This document shows, one piece after another, positions 46,901 to 58,549 of a stretch of DNA of 64,000 bases. Source of the stretch: Cyathus striatus (lineage: Eukaryota > Basidiomycota > Agaricomycetes > Agaricales > Nidulariaceae); NCBI GenBank assembly GCA_025738555.1, contig JAOVFP010000008.1:1302001-1366000 (forward strand). Reading direction: 5' to 3'. The notes under the pieces were generated by a model, which was not told where the DNA came from, did not search any database, and worked only from the letters and a program-made list of their open reading frames with translations. A program made the translations under genes and the position numbers. Numbering within the stretch: the stretch's first letter is position 1; each line of letters opens with the position of its first letter.

Positions 46901-48464
46901 ATGTGAGTAGCTGGCACATCTGTTCAGCACTAGGGTTCTAAGGTGTCTATGTTGTACAAGCAGTTATTCATGGAACAACAAAAAGTTAGCACAAACACAA
47001 TGGATGCATTGTATGTGCTATGCAATGTGGGAATACAGTTCAAGCTCAATTGTTTCAAGTTTCAACCTTTCAACCATTCATTGTCTTCTTCTCAGCTAGG
47101 GCAACTTGTTGCTTGTCTCACTGCTTTGGTCTTACAGGCTTCTTGTCTCATCCTTCTAGTAATCCTTTTGCAAAGATGGCACCAATAAGGATATCCATAT
47201 GCTAGTGTTCTGCTAGTGGAAGAAGGATTGCAGATGCATGGTGGGAGAGTGATGGATTCTGAAGAGAATGATGGCATGCACAGTCCAATGCTTTCAGCCT
47301 TTTCTGGCTTTCTTCTGTTTAACACTTTCCCTCTGAGATCTGATATTGTACATTCTTCCCATCATCTTCTTCAAACCTACTACTAGCTCACCATGACACC
47401 AAGCACATTCACTTGATGCCACATAATACTCCAATCAAATTTATGTGCCACATGACCCATGCCCACACCAGCATCTCCAGTGCATCCTCTTTTTGTTTTT
47501 CTACTCTAGAACATTTGAACCTCAGCATTCTTCAAATGACTGTATGGATGTAAGATGAGGGCTTACTGCCACTCTGCACTCACTCATCTTACACCTCTAC
47601 CCCCATGTTGCTTCTCTTACTTCCTCTCAGCCCCTCTCTTCATAGACTTGTGGACAGGGATCACCAAGGAAAGTCATTTTTTGTGGAAGACACCTACTTC
47701 TCCAACTCTGGTGTAGCACCTGATGGTTGTGCACATTCCCACTCAGGTGTATTTGACCATGTCCCCTCAACTACCTTCATTGGCCTCAACAGTTGGAAAA
47801 TCCAACCACCACCACCCACTCAAGCTAACCTTCTGAGATTGCCATCCTCTCCACTCACCCCACTAGAGTCCCTGACTAGGTCCCATGCAACTGTAGAGGG
47901 TGATCCAACAGGTACTGGCTCTGACTCTCACACTTAAAATGCTTCTAGCTCTGGGATTGTTGAAGTGGTTGAAGGTGCCAGTGCAGCAGCTGATCATGGC
48001 ATCATCCAGCTTGCTGGTACTTCATTCACAGTAAGAACTGATATATGACTGTTGACCCTTGTATCAACATGCTAAAGGATGCTCCTGCTGGACAACCAGA
48101 TGAAGACAAGCAACAATAAGAATATATAAAGCAGGCTCTTACTGATCCTGCAATTGCTCAATTACAAGTGGACCATAGCACATGCATCACTACTTTCCCA
48201 TGCATCACACACCCCTCATGTGTCATATCAGTGTATCACATGGTTCCTGCACTTTGGTATTTCCTGTGCATCACTTTACATTCCCTTTCTCATGCCTCAC
48301 ATATTTCTTGTGCATCACATTTGTTACAGTTTCATGCCACAGGTTCTTGTGCTTCACACTACTTTCCTGTACTGTACACACAAAGTATTACCACATGGCA
48401 TACTCAATAATATTTTTAAGAATCCAAATGAATATGGTGTTTTGGACTTCAAGGTATATTATAT
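46901..48464. other. No recognisable gene; CA/TG-rich low-complexity patches
   Basis: CpG-poor. TGCATCAC-like words recur about ten times at 48180-48400 (CATGCATCACACACCCC, TGTGCATCACTTTAC), which creates overlapping His/Cys-rich ORFs on all three plus frames. I do not call a protein. Confidence 0.4.
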
Positions 48465-48850
48465 TTTATAAACCTTTTCTGATATTGAGAATACATAAGA
48501 TACCAGTGAAGTTGGAAGCCATTCAAGAAGCATGCACTTTATTTTCTTCTGATCACCCTGTATTTGAGCTTGTCCCAGAGACATTCTCTGATTTGGCTCA
48601 GGACATATACAATTGGTATATCTCATCAACAATTACTAGGAACAATGTGTGGGACATATATTTACTCATTTTGAATGGTATCCTATTAGACAATGAAACT
48701 CTACATGGTGTTCAGGATATCTGGACAGATATTCTACCTAGATGAATGCTGAAGATCTATTAATCTATAATGAGAATGACTTGCCTGAAGTTGAAGTTTC
48801 TTTTACTTCTGACAAGGAAGACTCAAGTGATGGGGATGGGACCTGGTGAA
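48465..48850 (+). pseudogene. Coding relic of unknown mobile-element protein
   Basis: A protein-like stretch reads IPVKLEAIQEACTLFSSDHP, VFELVPETFSDLAQDIYNWY, NVWDIYLLILNGILLDN and ends TDILPR at a TGA near 48743. A Ser/Asp/Glu-rich stretch (EVEVSFTSDKEDSSDGDG) follows in another frame. Composition suggests real former coding sequence, but I recognise no domain. Confidence 0.35.
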
Positions 48851-48954
48851 AGATAGGCTCTGACCTTATTGTGTGAATATAGCAGAAGGCTATATATTTG
48901 GATGTAATTAGACTTCAAATAAATACAGAATTTTTGCTATGAATTTATTTCTAA

Positions 48955-49286
48955 GCTGAGTCCACTGTTACTTATTACACAACATTTTTGCTCCTCTCCT
49001 GTCTGTTTGTACTTGTTTATATATCTACTTTAAACATCATCCTCAATGATCATTCACTATTTTAAGTTGTGTTGTACAAGCTGGCAATAGCATAAATGTT
49101 GCTCTTACTTAAATGCATCCCATCTTAATATATTTATAGACCATTAGTTGAGCTTACATATGAGTCCATTATTACTTATTGCACAATGTGTTTGCTCTTT
49201 TATTTTTTTATTTGTATTTGTTTATACTCTGCCTAAATTGTTGTCCTCAGTAGTCATTCACAATTTTAAATTAAATTGTGGCTTCA
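48955..49286. repeat. Dispersed repeat, two tandem diverged copies
   Basis: GAGTCCACTGTTACTTATTA with CTTGTTTATATATCTA and CAATGATCATTCAC, then GAGTCCATTATTACTTATTG with TTGTTTATACTCTGCC and AGTAGTCATTCAC. The second copy matches 60012-60140 closely. CAAGCTGGCAATAGCATAAA also occurs at about 49078 and 49699. Confidence 0.65.
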
Positions 49287-49672
49287 ATTCTGATTGATCC
49301 CTGTTGGTAAGCTTGGGGCTGCAAAATGCTTTGTCACTGAGAGAGTGATTGATTGCAAATGAGTTATATTGGAATCAATTACTTACTGTTGTAGTAGTTT
49401 GAAATCATTTCTTGTATTTAGAAGTGTAGTAAATGGAATCAATAGTATAGTGAAATCAATGCTAGTAGGTATGAAATCAATATAACTTTAAAGTAATCCT
49501 GATTTCACTATACTATTGATTCCATTTACTACACTTTTAAATACAAGAAATGATTTCAAACTACTACAACAGTAAGTAATTGATTCCAATATAACTCATT
49601 TGCAATCAATCACTCTCTCAGTGACAAAGCATTTTGCAGCCCCAGTGCTTACCAACAGGGATCAATCAGAAT
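49287..49672. repeat. Long near-perfect palindrome (foldback element)
   Basis: Left arm 49287-49458 and right arm 49500-49672 are inverted copies of about 171 bp with only a few differences, separated by a 41-base loop. The ends are ATTCTGATTGATCCCTGTTG and its complement. It would fold into a very long hairpin as RNA or cruciform as DNA. It is a foldback/MITE-like insertion inside the dispersed repeat, whose halves lie on both sides. Confidence 0.9.
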
Positions 49673-49769
49673 CAAAGCAACTGGTATTAAATTATGTACA
49701 AGCTGGCAATAGCATAAATGTTGCTCTTACTTAAATATATTCTATTTTACTACATTTACCAGTAATTTA

Positions 49770-50170
49770 CACTCCCCCACAGGTATACGTGGACTCCACA
49801 TAGCCTCCATGTAGCCTCCTTAAATTCTATATGGAGTCCATGTGGAGTCCATGTAAAGTCCACATTGAGTCCATAAATTCCATGTAAACTCCTTGTGGAG
49901 TCCACATAGTTCCACATGGAGTCCATGTGGAGTATATGTGAACTTTATACATAGATTAAAATTCATATTTACTCCACATTGCACCCACATGGAGTCCACA
50001 TGTAGTAATAAAAGTCCACATACACTCCTCATTCATATGTGAAGAACATTGTAGAGGTTTATGTACACTCCACATGGAGTACACATGGAGTACACATGGA
50101 GTATACATGGAGTACATATGGAGTCTAGTGAACTTTATGAACAGTTCATGATGTCTGATATGTATAAACC
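49770..50170. repeat. CACATGGAGTCCA-motif element, copy 1
   Basis: It begins CTCCCCCACAGGTATACGTG and then carries more than 20 copies of a near-palindromic motif around TCCACATGGAGTCCA, spaced 10-25 bases on both strands. The motif explains the Trp/Gly/Leu/His ORF on the minus strand. The same family is at 59690-60005, where the opposite end (ACGTGTGGGGGAC) is preserved. The motif density suggests protein-binding subterminal repeats. Confidence 0.7.
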
Positions 50171-50312
50171 TTATATAGAGTCCACATAAAATTTACATGG
50201 AATTGTCTATCTTATACATGAATTTTAATGATACAACTAGCATCATACACATATATTGAAAATGAACAACAAATATTGTACTAACCTATACTACTTAGCA
50301 GCACTTGGTGTA

Positions 50313-52623
50313 TTAGTCATCCCTCTCTATATCAATTCCTATTTCCTCATTGTCATCTTCTTCTACCACTTGATCTTTCATTTGTTGCCTCTTTATAACC
50401 CTTTGTGTGTGTAAAAACAATAGTGTGTGCATGGTCCAGTTAAAATTAGATAATGTCATTCTGTTCAACATTGTTTGGAAGCCACCTATCCATGCATTTA
50501 ATTGCTCACATGCCTTATGTTACTAATTAGCAATAGTTATACAATTATAAGAATATAAAACTAACTTGTGTATTAAATGCACGTTTGTAATGTGGAACAC
50601 CATTCACATCATGTTCAACCACAACTAGATTTGGAGCAGATCCATTTAATGGTGCTGGGTTACACCATTTACGACATATATAATCAGTCACCCTATGATT
50701 AATATAATGATAAGAGTCAACAACAAATCATGTTGTATTTTTCCACTCAATCCATTTCCCATTTGTAGCTGCACTTTTGAGAAGAACACAGGCTTTATCT
50801 ATGCATACATAACTTGGCCGGACATCCTCTGTTGGAAATACTTTTTCTAAAAAATCAAATATTTGATCTATAGACTCGGACTCATCAAACTTTGCCCAAG
50901 CAAGGACTACACCACATGGTGCACAGATTGTTTCAACACAATAAAATCATGATGGAGAAAAGTAGTCTTTTTTTTTCTTTTCCTCCCTGGAGCTCATAAT
51001 ATCATGTGCTTGAACTTGTCTATTGATCTGAGGTAACCATGGGAGTCATTCTTCCTGGGTACGCCATAATATTCTTTGGACACCAAGTAATGACTGTCTG
51101 CCAAATCTTGTGAAATGTGATTGCCACTTTTGCTGGTGCTCTTCACATGCCTTTGTATTTTGAACTAGATTTTTATTGCAGCCATTTACTCTGCATAAAT
51201 TTTTGTGTAGTACTTCATGCATAGCACAGAAAACACCTTGTCTTGCATTGACTAGATCTTGAGTACAGTTCTCTATGGCACAATGAGCAGGTCCCATAAC
51301 AATGCCATCTACAACAACCATATTTACAAGTGCTAAATTCTCATTTAAGCTCTCATTTGGACTTGGATCAACATTCATTGCATTTTGAGCATTATATCTT
51401 GCTTCAGCAGCATCTCTAGCTGCTCTATCTGCATCCCTACCTGTTAATGCAGGTATATTTTGGTTTTCATCTACTTGTGCTACTGCAGCTGGATCATCAG
51501 GTGTAATTATATCGGCATTAGCTTTGTATCTCTGTGTACATTCACTGCAGTGGTGATTTTCTGCACTTCGTACAATACTTTCTTCTCCCAAATGTGTGAA
51601 GGCATGTCTAGTTACATCATCAATTTTTGTTCCATTGGCTATTTTCAAAACAGTATTAGAACTCAAGGCAACTTGTTGAATAGATTCCTGTACAAATGCT
51701 TGCCAAGCTTGCCAGCGTGAAATTGCCTTGGATCCTCTCTCATTTATAATAAATGTTGTATTCCAAAATTCTGAAAATGCAGATGCAGATGCATGAAAGC
51801 TGTATATTGCATTTACAACAGCAGATGAAAATGTATGATCAACCCAAACTTGTTTTCCCACTTTAAGGTACTTTGCCAGATTTAAGTATATTCTGTCCCA
51901 CTGTGCAGAATTAAATGGATTAATTACACTTTTATGGTCTGCATAATAAATTGCTTTGCAACAACTACATTTGCCACTAAGAACATGAGAATTCAGATAT
52001 TGTTTACTGTCTTTGATCAATGAAACATGTGGAATATCACGAGACCGAGACTTTTGACTTAATGACCTTCTATAACAATTGTGATTATTACACTCTGCAC
52101 ATGCAGGGCAAATTAAAAAAATTGGCTCAATAACAGAGTGAGATATTGGTTTAAGCCACTCAGTAAATCTTCCATGCTCATTATATGGATCTAATTTCAA
52201 TATCTTTGAAAATGCATTCATCTTCAATCCAACTTCTGTAATAAGTGTTTCTTCATCTACTTCAGTATTTTTATTTGAAGTGAACAACTTGTAAATATCT
52301 TCATTTAATTTTTCATGAAGTGCTCTACTTAATGCATTCATCCAACTAGTATGAACTTGTGCATGTTCATCTTGTAGTGATGGATTTTGTTGTCTTGCAT
52401 GTAAGTTTAATAAATCAGTATTGTTGGTTAATGTTAATAGCAGTAATATAACTGTATTCAAGTTAATTTCTGAACTGAAGTTGTCTTCAATAAATTGTGC
52501 AAATATAGAAAATTTCACTGATGGAAATGGATCTTGCATTGCTGAAACTGCAGGAAATAACCCAATGAAGATATAAAATATAATCAAATTGCTTAATATC
52601 TTCCAGATGTTCCTGTTAGTCAT
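50313..52623 (-). pseudogene. KDZ-class transposase with CxC5/CxC6-like cysteine clusters, three TGA stops
   Basis: Exon 1 is 52623-50566 and exon 2 is 50513-50313, with a 52-bp intron. The frame is continuous apart from TGA at 51046-51048, 50947-50949 and 50728-50730. The N-terminus has a hydrophobic stretch. A first cysteine cluster (LICPACAECNNHNCYRR, LSGKCSCCKAIYYADHKSV) fits CxC5. The second (GIVMGPAHCAIENCTQDL, GVFCAMHEVLHKNLCRVN, GCNKNLVQNTKACEEHQQ) fits CxC6. The C-terminal catalytic-like part has Asp in RPSYVCIDKACVLL, Asp in FVVDSYHYINHR and Glu in FNTQACEQLNAWIGGF. KDZ elements are a basidiomycete expansion. The third stop sits where I remember Arg in relatives. Without the stops this would be about 750 residues. 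Confidence 0.78.
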
Positions 52624-52747
52624 AATTGTCAGTAGAAGGACCAGAGTTATATAATTTAAGAAATCAGTTGGAAAAGATAATCATCAACAATACATCAATT
52701 GTTTGTTTCATGTATATACAATCACTATTTCACATAAATGACTATAC

Positions 52748-55072
52748 TCACAAATTGGTTTTCTTCTTCTTTCCCTTAGACTTAACCTCCACTTCTTTAT
52801 CTTTACCCTTTCCCTTTCCCAATTCCTTCTCCTTCCCTTTTGCCTTCCCTTTTCCTTTGTCATTCTTTTCCTTATGAGATCCTTCTCCATCTTCACTCTC
52901 TACATTTGCACTGGAGGAACGATCACTCTTAATATTATCCAACAACTTCTTCAAGTTGTCCAAGCTTGGCTTTACTTCATGACCCCAAACTTCACCAGTG
53001 TGTGGTGCATCTGAATCTCCTTTGAGCCATTTATCCAATCCAGGAATCTGGGGCACCATAGAAAATGGGTTACTATAATAGAAATAGTATGTTGACTTTG
53101 ACATAAAAACCTCAATGATGTCATCATTAGAAGGTCTTTTCTCCTTCCAAATGTTATTGGCTATCATTCCAGGAAACTTGGCAAAAATATCATGAATAGC
53201 CAAGTATTTCTGATAAGAAATTCGAATATCTTTCTTTACATTTCTTTCACAGAGTCCCTTAGAGACATTGAATGCTGAGGCTATCTTGTATTGAACAGAG
53301 TCTAGTTCAAATGGATAAGATATGGCAGTTGACCCAGATGGCTTCATGTGTTGAGATGTAGTACCACCACCTAAAGTTACAGGCAGTGCTGGAACCATTT
53401 CAGAAATACTCTCCTGGTTATAGAGTTCAGAAGCAATGCTATAGAAGTTATAATATGAAACTTACAGCTGACAACGAAATAGAATACTTCCCCTTCTCAT
53501 CTTTAATCCAAGGAACAGTCTCATTTTTCTCCAAAGCTTTGTGGTATTTTCCCTTAAGTGCCCACATATCATCATCTTGAATATAGATAAAACAAGCTAT
53601 ACAAATATTAGTTATTAGTATATTATATATTATATTGTAACTAACTCACATTGAATAGCAGTATACTCATATTCTACACATATATTGTGAAGAATATCTC
53701 CCAACTTAGTACCAAGTGGCTCTGTAACAACAAATGGTGGGCTTTGCTTAGAATGATCAGAGTATATTATAACTCTTCCCATTACAGAGCCTGAATCAGA
53801 TTCCTCAATATGCATCAATGCATCATTGGTATTATCAAAATCAGCAGAGTTAAGTGTATTTCCAAAAGCTCTTCCTCTAGAAAATCCACCATGAGTTCTA
53901 GAAGCACCTTCAAGCTCAATTGGAGAAGGGCTATCAGGTGGAACTGTTGCAGCAGATTTATGGGATGTGGATCTGTGACTACTCTTAGTAACTCTACTAA
54001 TAGAGCTGCCTGTATGACTTTCTGGAGTAGAATCTCAATATCTCTTTGTACTGACTTTTGCTTTCTTAGGAGTAGTATTCTCAAAATTCTCATTCTCATC
54101 ATTATCTTCTTCTTAATTCTCACTACTCATCTCTTCACTGCCATCTTTATTGTTATCTATCATCTCAAATGTATCATTCTCATTTACATTCTCTGCACTT
54201 TTCTCTTTTTCACTCTCTTCATCTGAATGATCATTTATTTCACTCTCAGCTCTCTTTTCATATTCCTCTTTATCAGTCTCCTCATCAAGTTCACCAGTAT
54301 TCATATTTGACCCTCCTATTCCGGTCTGGGTGTCAACTTGCATTTTGTTTGCTATTTCTGTTTCAACATCCTTCTGTTTGTTCAAGTCAACTAAATCAGC
54401 ATCTAGCCCATGCTCAATATTAGGCCCAGTTTCAGCTTTAGAACCAGTTTCATCCTTAGACTCAGATCTAGCTTTAGTCCCAATTTTAGCTTTAGACCCA
54501 GATTCCATGTTCTTTTGTACTATCAGCTCAGCTTGTTCTGTATTCAGCTCATCCTCAATATCAGAGGAAATAACTCTCATGGGCCAAGGTGGCAAGTTGA
54601 AGCTGAGGCCCAAATAATAGGTGGAGGGGCTACAGCATCACCTCCAATTTCAAGAATTTTTGCAGCTTTTATCAATTTCTCAGGGGCACCTTTAGCATCT
54701 TCCTTAATATCTTCTTGAATGCGCTGAGTGCTTGTCTTTCTAAATATAAAGTGATATAAATAAAAAATTATACTATCAATATCAGTACTTACTTGGGTTT
54801 TTCATCTTAGGCTTAGACTCCTCTGGCTCAACCAAAGGTTTGTTGGAATTTCTATGACATGATAATTAGCTTTGTATATAATTCATATGAAAGATCTTAC
54901 TTTGTTTGTTGTTTTGAAATTGGTTTATTAATAGTACCTTTGTCAGTTTCAACAGCAGGCTTAGAAGAATTTCTAAATAGTTAATTAGAAATATTAATCT
55001 TAAAAATAAGCGAAATTTAGTAATATCTAACTTTGTGGATTTTTGTTGTTGTTTGGAAGATTTGGGGGCCAT
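52748..55072 (-). pseudogene. KDZ-element accessory gene, multi-exon, broken
   Basis: Upstream and in the same direction as the transposase, 124 bp apart. A short first exon (MAPKSSKQQQKST) is followed by small Lys/Pro-rich exons (NSSKPAVETDKGTINKPISK, NSNKPLVEPEESKPKMK), a block TQRIQEDIKEDAKGAPEKLI, a long acidic Ser/Glu region (54110-54600) and a conserved-looking core: RVIIYSDHSKQSPPFVVTEP, DDDMWALKGKYHKALEKNE, LPVTLGGGTTSQHMKPSGS, IASAFNVSKGLCERNVKKDI, SYQKYLAIHDIFAKFPGMIA. It ends in a Lys-rich tail (KGKGKAKGKEKELGKGKGKD). Internal stops are TAA 54113-54115 and TGA 54035-54037, and a frame change lies near 54610. Proteins like this accompany such transposons in many mushrooms. Their function is unknown to me. 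Confidence 0.6.
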
Positions 55073-55486
55073 TGTAGTTGTAAAAAGTTATCAAAAAATA
55101 AACTCAAGCTGAAAGTATTTGTGTGCTTAGGCAAGTGATGGGGGGGAAGGAAAGCAAAATAGTTCACATGAGCAATATATACTGTACACAGATGTACTAA
55201 AATTAACTCTTCTCCCACGCACATGAAAACACATGTGATTCATAAGGCACACACCAAATATAACTTGAACTTATCTATACATCTAATAATATCTCATGCT
55301 AAACAACAAATCACTCATGCTATACCTATACTAAACAACTACTATTCTAATACATCACCTACACTAACCACCATTGAGACAAAAGACAAGGCAGAGAGTT
55401 GACTCAAAGGACCCCATGTGCCAAGTCAAATGGACATGACCAATCAATGTGTGCTGGGAAGTGATTCATTACTGATCAACAGGTAA

Positions 55487-55555
55487 GCTTTGCTATTTCT
55501 GCTGAGAAGTGATCTAACATTAGATTGCTTCTCAGTGGAAATAGCAAAGCCCACC
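55487..55555. repeat. Imperfect inverted repeat, ~28-base arms
   Basis: CTTTGCTATTTCTGCTGAGA (continuing AGTGATCT) pairs with AGATTGCTTCTCAGTGGAAA (continuing TAGCAAAG) around a short loop. It lies about 415 bp outside the accessory gene start and could mark an element end or a small MITE. Confidence 0.6.
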
Positions 55556-55559
55556 TCTG

Positions 55560-57260
55560 AGGCTCATGACGATCTCAATGCAGAGAGAAGGGAGACAGTA
55601 TGGCTACAGGTGGTGTGAGTGGTAGCATCTATGCCTTCCCCTGAGGAAGCGAGGAGAGTGAAAGGTGGTGGTGGTGCCATTGCAGTGGGACAAGGGAGGG
55701 AGAAGGGAGAAGGGTGGGTGGGTGAGTGGTGGATGAGACGTCGAAATGACATCATGACCACAACAATGATGTGGGGGCGTAAGTGAGGGCATTGGTGATG
55801 TTGAGGTGGGGTTCTGGTGACCAGGATGGCTTGTTGAGGCAGTTGGCGCAAGGGAGGGATCGTGGCTGTAGTGACAGTCAAGAGGGGGAGAGGGGGTAAA
55901 GGTGTGCCGCCATTGTGCCAGGAAGTCGATGATGTGGTGCAGACATGTCGATACAGCAGGGGATGAGGGCGGTGCTGGAAGGTGGAGACAGCAGGGGATG
56001 AGGGCGGTGCTGGAAGGTGGAGACAGCCAGAGGGGGGTGAGAATGAAGGAGGGGGACAAAAGGAGGGAAGTGGTGGTGCAGGTGATAGGTGAGAGAGGTA
56101 GAGGCTGGAAGTATTTGCCCTCACAGGCAAGGAGGGAGCAGGGGAGGTCAAGGTGGGGGACACAGGCTACATGTCATGGGATGAGCTGGAGGGAGGTGTC
56201 TCAGCATAGTTTCGTCGATGCTACGACACCCTGATGACACAGTGGGGGTGTGAGTGCAAGGAGTCAGTGAAGTTGAAGCCAATGGGGTGAGGGGTCCTAT
56301 GTGGAATTGATGATACTGGGAATTGAGGTGGGAAGGATGGGGTGGAGGTAGGAGAGCATTGAGGTCGGGGGTGTCGTAGTGGGCAGTGAACGAGGCTGGC
56401 AACACACCATCAATGCTGTCGCAATGTGGGGGAGAAGAGGGCTGGAGGGAGCTGGATGACATGGCCTGTCGTCATCACGACATGGGGGAGGAGGGCCGGA
56501 TGACGTGGCAGTGATGCCATTCCTGCCAGCAGTGCTGTTGTTGTCTTGTCACAGGGAGGAGGGAAGAGGGGGGTGGATGATAGGGCATTGTCATCGTTAT
56601 GACACAGAGGAGGTGAGGAGAGGGGGCAGATGCTGCAGCGCCGATGTAGCTGTCTACAAAGCATAGATGATGCTGTGGAATGTGAGTTAGCTGGTGGGAC
56701 TTGAGCTGAGGAATATTACTTACCAGGATCTGAGGGCGAGCTGGAGGAGGTGAGAGAGGTGGGAGACGCAGGTGGCAATAGTTGACATGGCATCAATGAT
56801 GTTGCGAAGGCAATAGGATCATCGCCGTCGTCGTCATCCAGGGAAGGGGGCTGTATGATATTGCCAACGTGGCAGGCGTCGTCGTCCTTTCATGATGCAG
56901 GGGGAGGGGAAAGAGAGAGCTGGATGTCGTAGCATCAACAATGTTCTTGCTAGTGGTGTCGTTGTCTCTGTGATGCAGGGAGTAGGAGGGAGAAGGGGCC
57001 GATATGAGCAAGACCGGCTTGATGGGGGGGGACGTTGAATTGGGGTGGGTGAGGTAGTGGGTCCTACGTTGATGACGCTGTGGGGATAGAGGTGGTGGAC
57101 ATTAGAGAGGATGAGGGTGGAGCTGGGGGGGCTTACCTGGTGACAGCACATAGGTGACATGGCTAGAATGAGGAGGGGGATGAGGAAGAGTTGGCATGGT
57201 GTTGACATCTTGGAGGAGAGAGGCGAGGGTGGAAGAAGAAGTTCCCACCCATTGTCGTTC
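55560..57260. repeat. GC-rich G/A-biased repeat block
   Basis: Diverged units contain GTCATCATGAC or GTCGTCATC next to GGGGGAGGAGGG, GATGACGTGGC or GATGACAGGGC, and GATGATGCTGTGG...GTGAGTTAGC. For example 56580-56700 pairs with 58820-58930. A 42-bp unit (GACAGCAGGGGATGAGGGCG, then GTGCTGGAAGGTGGA) is duplicated exactly in tandem near 55960-56030. Pro/His-rich minus-strand ORFs of 72-199 codons result from base bias and are not called as genes. Confidence 0.6.
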
Positions 57261-57373
57261 AAGGTAATAGATACCTTAGGTGTTCGGCAGGAAGTGACTT
57301 TATTCGTACCTAGCACCTGGGGGTCGAGGGATACTGATCATATGTATTCCTGCAAACTCCTATGATATGGGAT

Positions 57374-57576
57374 GTACAGTAAAGACTGTAAATGGGTGAT
57401 GAACTGTGGGGCTTTGCTAGGTTTGCTTAGAACTTGGCCCGTGACTGGTGTGGTACAGTGAAGGCTGTAAATAAGAGATGAACTGTGGGAGTTTCTAGAG
57501 TATACAGCTAAAGCTGTATATGGTAACAACAACTGCTAGAAACACTAGGAAAGCTTGTACGTACAGCGAAGGCTGT
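57374..57576. repeat. Four short hairpins TACAG-N6-CTGTA in a row
   Basis: TACAGTAAAGACTGTA (57374), TACAGTGAAGGCTGTA (57455), TACAGCTAAAGCTGTA (57504) and TACAGCGAAGGCTGTA (57561) recur at roughly 50-80-base spacing. They are linked by GATGAACTGTGGG repeats. Each can form a 5-6-bp stem with a 4-6-base loop. Confidence 0.7.
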
Positions 57577-57734
57577 ATATAAAGATTGGTGCTGTGGTGA
57601 AGGTCGAAATGAAGTTGAGGGCCTTGGTTGTTTCTGACTGTAGCTTGGTGGCTGCAGCGCATAAACTAATATGTGCTGTTACTGAATAGATATGATAAAA
57701 AGTGACATTGAGATTCGATACGTTGAGTTGAGCT

Positions 57735-57772
57735 GCGTTACGTTGAGTTGAGTTGAGTTACTTTGATATTAC
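57735..57772. repeat. TTGAG short tandem repeat
   Basis: CGTTGAGTTGAGCTGCGTTACGTTGAGTTGAGTTGAGTT-type sequence contains interrupted TTGAG units. It is a simple repeat. I see nothing else from 57777 to 58070. Confidence 0.6.
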
Positions 57773-58069
57773 TGTGAATTTATTTATATGGTGAGTTGCG
57801 CTGCGTCGTTTATGTTAATAATAAAACTGAAGAAAAGCACAATAGATTCTGTATCTAATGTGTAAGAATAACTACTGGGGATGGACTGGTGAGTAAGATC
57901 CTAGCTAGTGACAGGCTATTTGGTAATGGATAAAACTACTGTCTAAGACTCAATTCCTCTCTCCTTTTATGCTCTTTTCCTCCTACTGCTGACTAATCCT
58001 ATCCAAAAACAATCCTGCATTGTCCTTCAAATTTGGTAATGGTAGATCCATTGTCTTGAGGTGGAGGCT

Positions 58070-58410
58070 GCGCAGAACAATGGTGTTCAAGGAGATGAGT
58101 CAGGTCTTGAACAATGGTGACAGAAATAGTATTACATTGTTCTGGCAATGAACAATGGAATTCTATTTATAGATCCCAGCAAACAATGGGCATGAAGACA
58201 ATGGGTGAATAGGAGGACATTGTTCTGCACAATGGGTGCAAAAGAACAATGGAGTCCTATTATTAGAAACAATGGCATATCCTTGGTAAGCAAATGCATA
58301 GGCATTGTTCTGAACAATGGGTGTGAAGAACAATGGAGTTCTATTATTAGAAACAATGGCATGTCCTTGGTAATCGAATGCATAGGCATTGTTCTTGAAC
58401 AATAGTGACC
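58070..58410. repeat. ACAATGG-rich array with an ~86-bp tandem duplication
   Basis: About eleven ACAATGG and five CATTGTTC words lie within 340 bases. The segment GAACAATGGAGTCCTATTAT through GGCATTGTTCTGAACAATGG is duplicated head to tail with small changes (58215-58305 and 58301-58390). The motif agrees with the ACAAWG site bound by HMG-box proteins. No coding is supported. Confidence 0.65.
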
Positions 58411-58549
58411 TATTTTTAACAGTATTAATTATTGGTCACCAAGAAGTGAGGTATTGGCTTGTGTTTCCATATGTTTATTTCTAGAGAAGCAGTGCCTCAT
58501 GAGAATTATTTGGTAGTGTATTCGGAAAGATCCGGATGATGTGGATTCT

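Noticed and set aside
50313..52623. TET/JBP dioxygenase linked to the KDZ element
   Set aside because: I looked for an H-x-D...H double-stranded beta-helix pattern in nearby frames and saw none.
55564..57316. Pro/His/Ser-rich minus-strand ORFs up to 199 codons
   Set aside because: They follow from the G/A bias and repeats of the plus strand. Parallel overlapping ORFs occur in several frames and no domain appears.
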